Positions 1 through 14,330 of a stretch of 64,000 nt of DNA are shown here, in pieces. The stretch covers positions 37,126,026 to 37,190,025 of the forward strand of contig CM053029.1 of the NCBI GenBank assembly GCA_028564925.1, written 5' to 3'. A model generated the notes under the pieces. The model made no database searches, was not told the origin of the DNA, and worked only from the letters and a program-made list of their open reading frames with translations. The number at the start of each line of letters is the position of its first letter. The first letter of the stretch is position 1. The position numbers were made by a program, and so were the translations under genes. The stretch is from Lithobates sylvaticus (lineage: Eukaryota > Chordata > Amphibia > Anura > Ranidae).

Positions 1-511
1 ACAGGAACGCTGAGGGAGCCACACAGTGGCCACCATTTTGGTGGCATGGACGGATAGGGGGAGGGAGAAGGAGACGACACCTGACACTAATGGGCTTAGA
101 CTTTATTTAAGCGCCATACCTCTCTGGGCGGAGCCTCACCTGCTATGGAATATAAAAAAAAATTGAGGGTCGTAGCTCGGGGACCTGAGGTCACAGCCTA
201 AGTCCTACCCCACCACTGGAAAAAATGTGGGGCTCCTACGACCTATGGTTTCCGGAGATACAGGGCTCCTTGCGCAGCCTGTCAGAAGCTGCATAAAGCA
301 CGACCAGTTTAAATACAAGCTGGCACACTCTGTTTGCAGCAGACTGAGAGGTTGAGCTCACAGTGCCTCTCTCTTTGACCAATGGTAAAGTACCATTAGC
401 CCCAGCTGTAAAATAAAAATCCTGCAGTGGAGGCTCTCCTCTCACTACAGTGTCATAGAAGGGGAATGTGTCTAAAAGACAAATGCTCCCTTCCAGCTCA
501 GCCCTCTTAAC

Positions 512-1192
512 TAGGGATGGGCCCGGTGCTCGATTCAAACCCACGTTCGAATCGAGCACCGGGCGTTCGCTCGCTCGGCGAGCCCAGAACTATTTGGGCC
601 GTTCGCATCACATTCGTGTGATGCGAGCGGCCCCGCAATGCATTGCGGCCGGCGCAGTGCATTGCTGGCTGATGATTGGCCAAGCATGCACTGTGACCCC
701 GCATGCTTGGCCAATCACAGCGCCGGAAATTAGGAGATCAATAATTGGCTACAGGCAGGACGCCTGTAGCCAATTAAAGCTCAGGGGCTTTAGTACACGC
801 CCCACCATTTAAAAGGCCGCCACACCGTCGGCCCCGGTCACATGTGTTCCGGCTTTAGGAGAGAGCAGTCTGCTGATTCTGTCTTTGCTTGATTGCTATT
901 TCTTTGCTAAACCATTGCTACCTGAGTCATTCATCATTACTGAATACTGATCATTCATTGCTGCTGATTGCACAGTGAGTGTGATATTAGCTGCTGCTGG
1001 GGATTAGTCTGGTGTGTGCGTGCTGTTAGTACAGCATAGCAGTAGCACCAACCGCAGTGCTGTTAGCACAGCATTGCACCCCAACTTCTGTCCCAACCTT
1101 CTGTCCCATCCCAGGCAGGGATTTATAGGAGCCATTTAGTGTTTGTGGCAGCACACATACAGTCCTATATTTTCTTGTCAGCAGCACACATA
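512..1192 (-). mobile_element. hAT-type terminus with palindrome ladder (left arm copy)
   Basis: Begins TAGGGATGGGCC and runs through a series of short palindromes. Examples are around 528-570 (stem GCTCGATTC and similar), the stem TGATTGGCCAAGCATGC at 674-718, and a stem ATTGGCTACAGGC at about 743-775. The sequence is closely similar to the right end of the 11.7-kb hAT at 34190-34531. The inner part (about 1080-1192) runs into sequence resembling the hAT minisatellite unit (TGTGTGCTGCTG, AAAATATAGG). It therefore belongs to a hAT derivative related to the one at 22789-34531. Confidence 0.75.
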
Positions 1193-2820
<1,628 letters not shown>

Positions 2821-3686
2821 TATCACGTACCTTACAGCGGAGTCCGGATGCTGGGGATGGCCTCGTGCACGGTTCCGGTCCAAACACCCCTGGTGGTGGG
2901 AACAGGGAGTGCTGGGGCACGAAAGGGTGCAAGTGCCTGCGGCTGGTAGACTGGTGCTTGGAAGTACTGGTTCCTCTGAAGAGCTGGTGTATACGTTGGT
3001 ATCCAAGGCTGTGTGCAGTAACGGCCGAACAGGTGGATGTAGGCACTGCGAGGTCAAGACAGGGAACAGGTCGGCAACTGGCTGGCAAACAAGGTACAAG
3101 GCAGAGGGCAAGTTCGTGGTCAAAAAGCAGGCAATAGGTTGGCAACAGGCTGGCAAACAAGGTACAAAGCGGAAGGCAAGTTCGTGGTCAAGGCAGGCAA
3201 TAGGTTGGCAACAGGCAGGTGATAAGGTACCGAATCAGAGAGCAGAGACGTAGTCCAGGAATCCAAGCCGAGGTCAAACCAAAGGGAACAGTCAATAAGC
3301 GGGGTCAATCCAGGAAGGGTAACAGGAAAACCAGATGAATCAGGAACAAGGTAGGCAGGAACTTCAGGCAGGTATTCAGGAGATAAGACTGAAGACGATC
3401 CAGCACTGACACCATGTGAAGGCCCTGTTTATATAGGGCGCCTTGTGCTGGGATTGGTGGAGGTGCGGGTCCGTGCGTGATTACGCACACACGTTCGTGC
3501 TGACGTGGGAGTGCGTGCCCTCGTTCGTATTGACAAACGAGGGCGCGCACAGGTCAGCGTTGGTACGCGGGTACGCCCGCACGTTCGGTTCCGTTGGGAA
3601 GGCTGCGCATGGGTATTGGCGCTTGCAGAGTGGGGATTCACCCCTACTGGACGAGGACGGGTATGGAAAGCGTGAGTTCTCTGACA
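2821..3686 (-). repeat. 3' LTR of the LTR element
   Basis: Direct repeat of 5249-6114, same length (866 bp) and about 99.65% identical by eye. It has the same TGTCAG start and GATA end on the minus strand. Confidence 0.9.
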
Positions 3687-3699
3687 TTGCCCCCTCCTT
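3687..3699 (-). promoter_or_regulatory. Polypurine tract of the LTR element
   Basis: On the minus strand this reads AAGGAGGGGGCAA immediately before the TGTCAG start of the 3' LTR. That is the expected position and composition for a plus-strand priming tract. It supports the minus-strand orientation. Confidence 0.75.
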
Positions 3700-3792
3700 A
3701 GGGGCAGCCTCCGGATGCCTCTTTGAAACGAACCCTGGGGGCGGGAACGGTAAAATACCGGATGTATCCTGAATGAGGCGGGGAGTTCAAGT

Positions 3793-5232
3793 TCATAGGC
3801 CACCTGGGATGCGACCTCGCCTGCCCATCTGCTTGGCACGGTAGGAACCGTGACAGTTCCCCCCCCTTAAGTATGCCCCCCGAGAGCGAACAGACAGATC
3901 GTCAAAAACGTCCATACCACAAGAGCCAATAAGAGTGCCATAGAACTTCTCCTTAACCCCTTTGGCCTCTTTCTTTGTCTTTGCTGGGGAAACTCCTGTC
4001 GCTAGTAAAGCTCTTTCAAAAAACTCCAGATCCTGCTTACGGACCATGGTCCCATTTGAGGCATACGTGCAGTCAGGAGACAGATCTTCAAGCGGGGGCA
4101 CAGAAACTTCAAGTGGGGACACAGGAACATGAACTTCAAGAGGGGACTCAGGAACATGAACTTCAAGAGGGGACAAAGGAACATGAACTGGGGACACAGG
4201 AACTTCGAGCGGGGACACGGGAACAGGAACTTCAAGCGGGCACACGGGAACAGGAACTTCGAGCGGGCACACAGGAACAGGAACTTCAAGCGGGCATACG
4301 GGAACTTCAGGCTGGATAGCAGGCAGAGATTCATGGGTAGCAGGAAGGATCCTAATAGTACCCACTTGGAGAACCCTTGGCCGAGGTGGGCGAATTGGGC
4401 AGAGAGAGATAAGGTGCCCTCTCCCCCCACAGTAGAAACAAAGACCGCAGTCTCTTCTCCGCTCTCTTTCACCATGAGATAGCTTGGGCCAGATGACCCC
4501 GATCTCCATGGGTTCCACATCATCCAGGGTAGGAGTGGTTAGAACCTCAGGAGCGTCTAGGCTTTGAGGGCTTAGAGCTTCATAGCTTGGCACAGACTGG
4601 GATGGCTTGGACTCATATCTGTACGGGGTATTCCCGTCCCTGGGTACCCGTAGGCCACGTGTACTAGGAGCAGACTTGGGAACACTGGTTTTCTTAGAAA
4701 CTGTAATATAAGAGTCCAGAGCAGACATGAAAGTTTCCCAGCTGTCCAAGACTGTACTCTTCTCCCGTAATAGCTGAAAAGCCCATGTCTTGATTAGCCC
4801 AGTGAGCAGATTGATGGATGCGCGAACCTTTATAAAGTCAGAGGCATAGGTCCTAGGCTTAAGAGCAAACAACAGCTCGCAATCCATCCTAAAGTTCAAG
4901 AATGATGCACGATTCCCATTAAACTTCTCAGGCATCACCACGAAAGGTTCCGGACATACAGGTTCCAGGGTTGGGCGTACTGTGTCTTTAAGCGAGCGGA
5001 CTTCTTGCTGCAACTCGGAAACTGTCTGGCCCAGGCTGGAGACTTGAAGGGCAAGGGAGGTGAGCGTCATTACTGTGGGTGTTGATGCAGAGGTTGCTGA
5101 GCCTGGGGACATGGATTCCACTCTCTGTTCTAGTTGATAATAGTCATCTCGCAGGCCCTGGACTACCTGGATAAGGGCCGACATCTGTTGGCACAGAGCT
5201 TCCAAAGGTGAGGCACCCCCTTCGGACTCCAT
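3793..5232 (-). CDS. Gag-like protein of the LTR element (479 aa)
   Basis: A continuous 479-codon frame that begins 16 bases inside the 5' LTR. Residues 1-85 have heptad-like Leu/Val spacing and could form a coiled coil. Residues about 95-190 resemble the retrotransposon gag core (PEKFNGNRASFLNF, then RASINLLTG and WETFMSALDSY). A PMEIG motif at 241-245 precedes a CCHC zinc knuckle with C265, C268, H273 and C278. Residues about 300-375 are a proline/valine-rich tandem of a VCPLEVPVP-like unit. The C-terminal tail is basic. The gag core and knuckle would assemble particles and bind RNA in relatives. A short stretch near the 3' end of the internal region resembles the end of a gypsy integrase, which suggests descent from a fuller element. 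The host group (sushi-ichi-like) is inferred. Confidence 0.8.
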   Translation of the reverse strand: MESEGGASPLEALCQQMSALIQVVQGLRDDYYQLEQRVESMSPGSATSASTPTVMTLTSLALQVSSLGQTVSELQQEVRSLKDTVRPTLEPVCPEPFVVMPEKFNGNRASFLNFRMDCELLFALKPRTYASDFIKVRASINLLTGLIKTWAFQLLREKSTVLDSWETFMSALDSYITVSKKTSVPKSAPSTRGLRVPRDGNTPYRYESKPSQSVPSYEALSPQSLDAPEVLTTPTLDDVEPMEIGVIWPKLSHGERERRRDCGLCFYCGGRGHLISLCPIRPPRPRVLQVGTIRILPATHESLPAIQPEVPVCPLEVPVPVCPLEVPVPVCPLEVPVPVSPLEVPVSPVHVPLSPLEVHVPESPLEVHVPVSPLEVSVPPLEDLSPDCTYASNGTMVRKQDLEFFERALLATGVSPAKTKKEAKGVKEKFYGTLIGSCGMDVFDDLSVRSRGAYLRGGNCHGSYRAKQMGRRGRIPGGL

Positions 5233-5248
5233 TCTGGCTGGATCGTAC

Positions 5249-6114
5249 TATCACGTACCTTACAGCGGAGTCCCGATGCTGGGGATGGCCTCGTGCACGG
5301 TTCCGGTCCAAACACCCCTGGTGGTGGGAACAGGGAGTGCTGGGGCACGAAAGGGTGCAAGTGCCTGCGGCTGGTAGACTGGTGCTTGGAAGTACTGGTT
5401 CCTCTGAAGAGCTGGTGTATACGTTGGTATCCAAGGCTGTGTGCAGTAACGGCCGAACAGGTGGATGTAGGCACTGCGAGGTCAAGACAGGGAACAGGTC
5501 GGCAACTGGCTGGCAAACAAGGTACAAGGCAGAGGGCAAGTTCGTGGTCAAAAAGCAGGCAATAGGTTGGCAACAGGCTGGCAAACAAGGTACAAAGCGG
5601 AAGGCAAGTTCGTGGTCAAGGCAGGCAATAGGTTGGCAACAGGCAGGTGATAAGGTACCGAATCAGAGAGCAGAGACATAGTCCAGGAATCCAAGCCGAG
5701 GTCAAACCAAAGGGAACAGTCAATAAGCGGGGTCAATCCAGGAAGGGTAACAGGAAAACCAGATGAATCAGGAACAAGGTAGGCAGGAACTTCAGGCAGG
5801 TATTCAGGAGATAAGACTGAAGACGATCCAGCACTGACACCATGTGAAGGCCCTGTTTATATAGGGCGCCTTGTGCTGGGATTGGTGGAGGTGCGGGTCC
5901 GTGCGTGATTACGCACACACGTTCGTGCTGACGTGGGAGTGCGTGCCCTCGTTCGTATTGACAAACGAGGGCGCGCACAGGTCAGCGTTGGTACGCGGGT
6001 ACGCCCGCACGCTCGGTTCCGTTGGGAAGGCTGCGCATGGGTATTGGCGCTTGCAGAGTGGGGATTCACCCCTACTGGACGAGGACGGGTATGGAAAGCG
6101 TGAGTTCTCTGACA
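5249..6114 (-). repeat. 5' LTR of the LTR element
   Basis: 866 bp, nearly identical to 2821-3686. On the minus strand it starts TGTCAGAGAACTCACG and ends GGTACGTGATA. It contains an internal tandem repeat of about 64 bp (GGCAAACAAGGTACAA motif, about 2.5 copies), and TATATA lies near 5858-5864, a candidate promoter element by position only. No typical tRNA-complementary primer site is obvious right after it; gag starts only about 16 bases inside. Confidence 0.9.
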
Positions 6115-6420
6115 AACACACTATAAGTCCTATGGGTGCTGCTGACACAAAGACACTATAGGTACTATATGTGTGCTGCTGTCAAGAAAATATAGGAGCT
6201 ATGTGTGCTGCCACAAACCCACTATAAGTCCTATGGGTGCTGCTGACACAAAGACACTATAGGTACTATATGTGTGCTGCTGTCAAGAAAATATAGGAGC
6301 TATGTGTGCTGCCACAAACACACTATAAGTCCTATGGGTGCTGCTGACACAAAGACACTGTAGGTACTATATGTGTGCTGCTGTCAAGAAAATATAGGAG
6401 CTATGTGTGCTGCCACAAAC
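6115..6420. repeat. 101-bp minisatellite, part 2
   Basis: About three further units of the same 101-bp repeat as 1978-2820, continuing in phase after the LTR element. The array ends at GCCACAAAC, where the truncated 5' end of a Tc1 element begins. Confidence 0.95.
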
Positions 6421-9144
<2,724 letters not shown>

Positions 9145-9349
9145 GAGCAAAAGCTCCAGCCACTGGCGTCACCCCTATCATAATGGAGTATATGAAGTCC
9201 TTCATTGAGATAATAATGGGTATTGTGGTGAGTTACACCAAAATTTTGTGTTTTTTGGTTTAATATATTTGGACAATCCTTTTGGAAGGGGAACATACAA
9301 GAGTTTCCTATAGGTGCACAAAAAGTGGTAGCCTTTATTCCAAAAAAAA

Positions 9350-9350
<1 letters not shown>

Positions 9351-9407
<57 letters not shown>
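9351..9407. repeat. (TA)n microsatellite
   Basis: About 28 TA dinucleotides in an uninterrupted run. Apparent long frames across it are low-complexity Ile/Tyr translations. Confidence 0.97.
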
Positions 9408-9409
<2 letters not shown>

Positions 9410-10848
9410 TCATACCAGAACAATGTAAGAGTCCCAAGAACACCGCCTCGATTCAAACGAAAAATGGTAAAGGTTACTATAAACAAGAATGACTACTATA
9501 ATACGCAATAATAGGCTATCGCACTGCTCATGTTTGGCTCTCATGCGTTGGGGGGGAGGGGTGTTTAACCACCCAAAATTTGTAAAAAAAATGGAAAAAT
9601 GCATGTGGTTAGAGTCCGGGAGTCACGCACCCCAAGAAATATACAGAATAATGTATGCCCCGAATTATGTTGTTTTATAATTAGACATTTACAATAATAA
9701 AAAGTAGCAATAATGCTGATAGCCATAGCAGGATTGTAGAATACGCATTAAACATTATTTACTAGTGAAGGAGTAGGTTTAATGTATAGTACTTACATTG
9801 GCTCCAATCCTATATGTATGTATGGAAAGGGCTCTCCCGGAATCACATCAAGATCTGGGAGAGGTATGGCGCTTAATAAAGTCTAAGCCCATTAGTGTCA
9901 GGTGTCGTCTCCTTCTCCCTCCCCCTATCTGTCCATGCAGCCAAAATGGCGGCCACTGGGTGGCTCCCTTGGCGTTCCTGTGAGCAAAAGCCTTGGCCAC
10001 TGCCGTCGCCCCTATCGTAATAACGTGACGCCATGACGTCATGATGCACGCGGGGCCAAAGCCAAGCATGCGTACAGCGTCATAAGACATCTAGCGGTGA
10101 GCAAGGAACGCCACCGACATGGCGATGCTCCCTCTAGTGGCCAAAGGTGAAATGGCCCAACAGTAGAAGAGCATAGTGAAATCTAATTGTATATTCATTG
10201 TATAATAAACAAAAATAATAGATTTTATTATATTGTTATCTCCTTGACCATTATACCCTGTCGCTAAAAACCCCCCTAGGAGAACATTTTCATTTTTCTA
10301 CCTAATGTGCATTATCCTGTGGCTGAGGCATAGAGATACTGAGAGTCCACTGAGATACTACATAGTGGAGGGATTTTTTTCTGCAGCTTTTGGGTATCCC
10401 AGACCCTCTATCCTAGACGTTTAGTCCAATATAATTGTCAAAAAGAACATTTATGGAGTGGGAGTCTATCTGTCAGTCACAATTGGTGGGCTGCTGAGTG
10501 TCTGGGTGCAGCTAAACGGCAAATCTCATGTAGGACATCTAGCGGGGACTATAAAATTCAGGACCTCCTAGAGGGGGTAATTGCTACATACCATAATAAG
10601 GACTACTCTAATACTTCAGTTTTTTTAAAGCACAAGAACAAAATATGCCAAGTGGATTTTCAACACATTCTTTTTTTTATAATTTGTAATTATATGCAAA
10701 TTGAAAACATAACAGACCACATAAACCAAATCAAGTGAAAAAAGAAAGCGAGCAAATGCATAAAATGAAACGAAAAATTAAACTATAATGTTTTAGGCCA
10801 ATGTCATTTTATCATTTCTGTAGGCTTTAAATAGATTTTTTTCATATA
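9408..10848. other. Intergenic stretch without a recognised gene
   Basis: AT-rich non-coding DNA apart from the repeat at 9858-10020. No conserved protein motif, RNA gene or long inverted repeat was recognised. Confidence 0.5.
9858..10020 (+). repeat. Second copy of the 9020-9185 repeat
   Basis: Direct, diverged copy (GTGTCAGGTGTCGTCTCC core identical, flanks changed). No coding content recognised. Confidence 0.7.
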
Positions 10849-11312
10849 CAGTAGTACCTTGGATTATGAACATTATCTGTTCCAAAAGAATGCTTGTAAA
10901 TCCAAAGCACTTGTATACCAAAACAAGTTTCCCCATAGGAATCAATGGAAAATCAGATAATTTGTTCCACAGCCACTGCATGTCTATGCAGACCTACATG
11001 TGGCGAGAGGTGTGTGTGTGTCGCTGGAGACACTTGGAAACACTTGAAGCTCGGAGACCACTCGGAGATTCTCAGAGACAATCCTAATGTTTCAGAGCCG
11101 CTCTGAGACACTCAGAAACACTCTGAAACATTCCAAGTGTCTCCAAGCGTCCCCGCACCACTGCCTAAATGTGGTATTGCACACCCCAGAGGCTTGAATC
11201 CTGCTCGACTTGTGTGACAACGCTCGCAAACCAAGTCAGGATTTTTAAAAAAAACTGATCGTATTGTGAAATGCTAGTAAATCACAATACTCACAATCCA
11301 AAGGTTTTACTG
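10849..11312. mobile_element. TA-flanked MITE (mariner/Tc1-like ends)
   Basis: Left end CAGTAGTACCTTGGATTATG and right end CACAATCCAAAGGTTTTACTG form an imperfect terminal inverted repeat (CAGTARWACCTTTGGATT type), each next to TA. It is 464 bp long with no coding frame. A diverged half copy of the right end is seen near 43060-43130. The superfamily call rests on TA flanks and the CAGT start. Confidence 0.65.
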
Positions 11313-11499
11313 TACCTAAAAAAAATTATGAATGTTTGAAAAGTCTGATTGGTTTCTGAAGCTTGGAGCCTTCATAGGAACTTGGGAGGGAAAAGTCTCT
11401 AACTCGATTGTTCACAAAATGTGGAACCTAAACTCTGAGCACAACAGTAGTTATCTTCTTTTAGATATGCTATTTTTCCTTGAAACATTATTTGGAGTT

Positions 11500-12290
11500 T
11501 TTTTTTCCAGGTCGGCAGTGGCGGTAGGCATCGTGATTGACGATGGATCCTTCACCGGGGGCATTGTTTTTGTTTTTTTTTAAAAAAGGAATTGTCAAAA
11601 ACAGCCTGTGTGTTATTTCTTTTTGACACTTTTTTTGGTGAATGAGTAGCCCATACTCATTCACATGAGGGGGGGGGGGGCTCGGGGGGCCCCCTCGTTA
11701 AAGATTCTGATAAGTCCCCTGTATGCACACCCTCACAACCACCGGTGAGGTCACTGACCCAGTATTCACTGGTTGGTGTTTTTTTTATTTTGGAGGAATT
11801 GTCAAAAACTATCTCTGTGTTTTTATTACTTTTTGATACTTTTTGGTGAATGGGTAGGTACTCCATGCTCATTTACATGGGGGGAAAATGGCGGCCCCCT
11901 TGTTAAAAGGGACCTCCAGATTCCGATAAGTCCCCTGTCCGCCGACCCTCACAACCACCGGCCAGAGTTGTGGGGAAGAGGCCCAAGGTGCTTTAGGGTG
12001 GGGGGCACTCCCTTGTTCCCTCCCTTTCCTGACCTGCCGGGCTGCATGCTCAGATAAGGGTCTGGTATGGATTTTGGGGGGGGGACGGGGACCCACACCA
12101 TTTTTTTTTAATTGTGGTGTGGGGTTCCCCTCAAAATCTATACCAGACCCAAAGGGCCTGGTATGGATTGGGGGGGGGGCACGCCGTTTTTTCCCCTGCT
12201 GGCAATTCTTTTTTTTTACATTCAGCTGACAGCAGGGAAACCCACTGACGGCTGATAACTCATCGGTTGTTTCCCGGCCCACTTCTTAAC
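11500..12290. repeat. G-rich dispersed repeat, two tandem related segments
   Basis: Two segments sharing GGAATTGTCAAAAAC, TTTTGATACTTTTTGGTGAATG-like and GATTCNGATAAGTCCCC blocks lie at about 11560-11750 and 11790-11970. They are followed by G-rich sequence with CCTGGTATGGATT. Related sequence occurs inverted inside the 974-bp hAT derivative (about 56090-56410) and near 58010-58150. No gene recognised. Confidence 0.6.
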
Positions 12291-14330
12291 AGCCAGCTAT
12301 TGTAGGCGTTTGTGTTGCAGTTTTAACAAGCCAAAAATATGCTTGTCAATGTGCCGAAAATGTGCATAGGGTGTTTGGGGGAGCGTTTTAGAATTTTCAT
12401 TAAACGCTTATCAGCCGCACCTATTAACGCGCATTAACGATATAGGCGCGTTTAATAAGCTACAGTATTTTGAGCAAGTGTGAACAAGCCCTTACTGTTC
12501 TAATAATTCTTCACACTGATTATGTGTAATATCTGTTTAGCTACACAAATGTTCCTACTTCAAAATGTTTTTGCAAATGTGCAAAGCCATATACTGTATT
12601 TTCCGACACATTAGTTATATTTATCTTCTTGAAATGGTTGGTAGAAAAAGAGACTAAAAGCATCAAGCAGGCAGAAACACCTGAGCGTTTGCCTGTGGTT
12701 GGGAGAGGAGCGAGCTCTGCAATGAGCTCAGCAGCGGAAAATTAATGGGAGGGGGGGAGAGGCTGGCACTGTCAGGAGAAGAGAGAGCAGTTAGTGTGTC
12801 TTGTGTGCCCCGGGCACTAGCTGTCCACATGAGGGATAAAAGAAGAGTCAGGAATGGCAGAGACGGAACGCACTGTGTACATTTTGTACACCTAACACAC
12901 AGTATTATACACGCCTTCAGTGAAGAGGCCAACTCTGCTTTACTAGAATAGGCATTACTTCACACACAAATTTCCAAGAAATGTCTTCATAGATAAGGAG
13001 CGTGCTACAATTTAGTAGACCATTGTTGCTGTATTGTTTCAAATGCACAGAGCAACACCAATCTCTGTTAACGCTTTAGGGCCCAGCTGTATAGGGTGGT
13101 TTCTCAGTGATTGGGTACCCTTGGACCTGCTTACAAGAGGTGGGCTGTATTTGGCTGCATAATAACCTACATAGGCAACATCAGAACCATAGATAGAAAC
13201 ATTTTCTGTAACGCTGAGCAAGCTCTATTATAGTGTTATAAAAATAAAATATACAAATTGAATTATTGTTTTGCAAATTCACGGTTCTCGCTAGTAGCAT
13301 TGCTTTTTAAATTGACTTTGTAGATCAAGGGGTCCTTATAATAATTTTGCTATGGGTATAGGGTCCTGTCATGTTTAATTGTGTCCTGTTTGTTCTATGT
13401 AGAACTTTTTTTTTTTTTTTTTTTTTTAATCATCACCCTTCCTTGGTGCTAAAAAAAATAAATAAATCCACGTCCTTTCCTGACACTTGTTCTGATTCAC
13501 TTAGAGGCTGAACGATGGCTGGCTTCATTCAATCACTTCCTGTTAGCACAGACTGTCATGGACACACCCCCTGAGGGTGCATCACTGTACATCTGCACTG
13601 AATGGTGGGAAGTGCTCAGTACTGCAGTAAGGAGCACCCACCACTTGTAGGCAGGGCCCAGGTCCAAGGGTTCCCAGTCAGGGAGAAACTACGGGCACAC
13701 ACAGTGCTTTATGTTGTAATTTATCTTGTATATTGTATATAGATTAGCAATAATGAATAAAGACAATTTATAAGCACTGGTATTAGGCATTAAAGCAGGT
13801 GGTATTTGTACAGTGTCACTAGGCTTGGGCCTGTATTACCAGAGGAGGACTTCCACTGGAGCTGCGGCTGCAGTGTACTGGGATGGCATCCTGCTGAGAC
13901 GAGACCCACTTCACTGACCCAGACGCTAGAATGTTTCCTCTCCACAAGCATTGTCCCTGAGCTGATCCTACTCGCCAGGAACTTTTCCCTGCACTATTCA
14001 CTCTCCCTAACAAGTTGGGTCTCTGTCTCTGCCTACCACTCACCCCAGGTGCACCTAAGTGATTTCATAGGGTCCCATACCAAGAAGGCCACCGAAGGTC
14101 ACCAGAGGTTTCAGTGTCCAATCAGACAGCTGGTTTCTCTGAGGTGCTGATGGAGTCCATGATAGCACATTTTCCCTAACAGACTTCACGTCATCTGTAT
14201 AATGGCACTGTGACACCCAATGGATGTGGGGAAACCTCCTGGCATTGAAAGGACTGAGGTGAGCTGCTCACTGGCCAAGGCAAAGTTGTTCCAACTGGGT
14301 TGATGGTTCTATTCCAAAGTGGTAACTTAA
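12291..14330. other. Intergenic stretch without a recognised gene
   Basis: Contains a poly-T run near 13408-13428 and short A/T tracts. A 114-codon frame at 13806-14150 has no motif, no homology I recognise, and a competing frame on the other strand. I treat the region as non-coding. Confidence 0.45.

Larger units (their letters stand above)
2821..6114 (-). mobile_element. Young non-autonomous Ty3/gypsy-type LTR retrotransposon
   Basis: A 3294-bp element on the minus strand with two 866-bp LTRs (5' LTR 5249-6114, 3' LTR 2821-3686), an internal gag frame (3793-5232) and almost no pol. The LTRs begin TGTCAG and end GATA, and a purine-rich tract lies just before the 3' LTR. A 5-bp duplication (AACAC) flanks the element. 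I count about three LTR differences (0.35%), so the insertion is recent. The gag resembles the sushi-ichi group of vertebrate gypsy elements (inference from motifs). The element looks whole for a gag-only, non-autonomous type and would have depended on pol from elsewhere. It sits inside the 101-bp minisatellite. Confidence 0.9.

Noticed and set aside
4002-4523. 173-codon frame overlapping gag
   Set aside because: Shadow frame on the same strand as gag, produced by the tandem DNA repeats; gag itself has the zinc knuckle and core motifs.
13806-14150. 114-codon frame as a possible host exon
   Set aside because: No known motif, no splice context that I can defend, and competing frames on the other strand.
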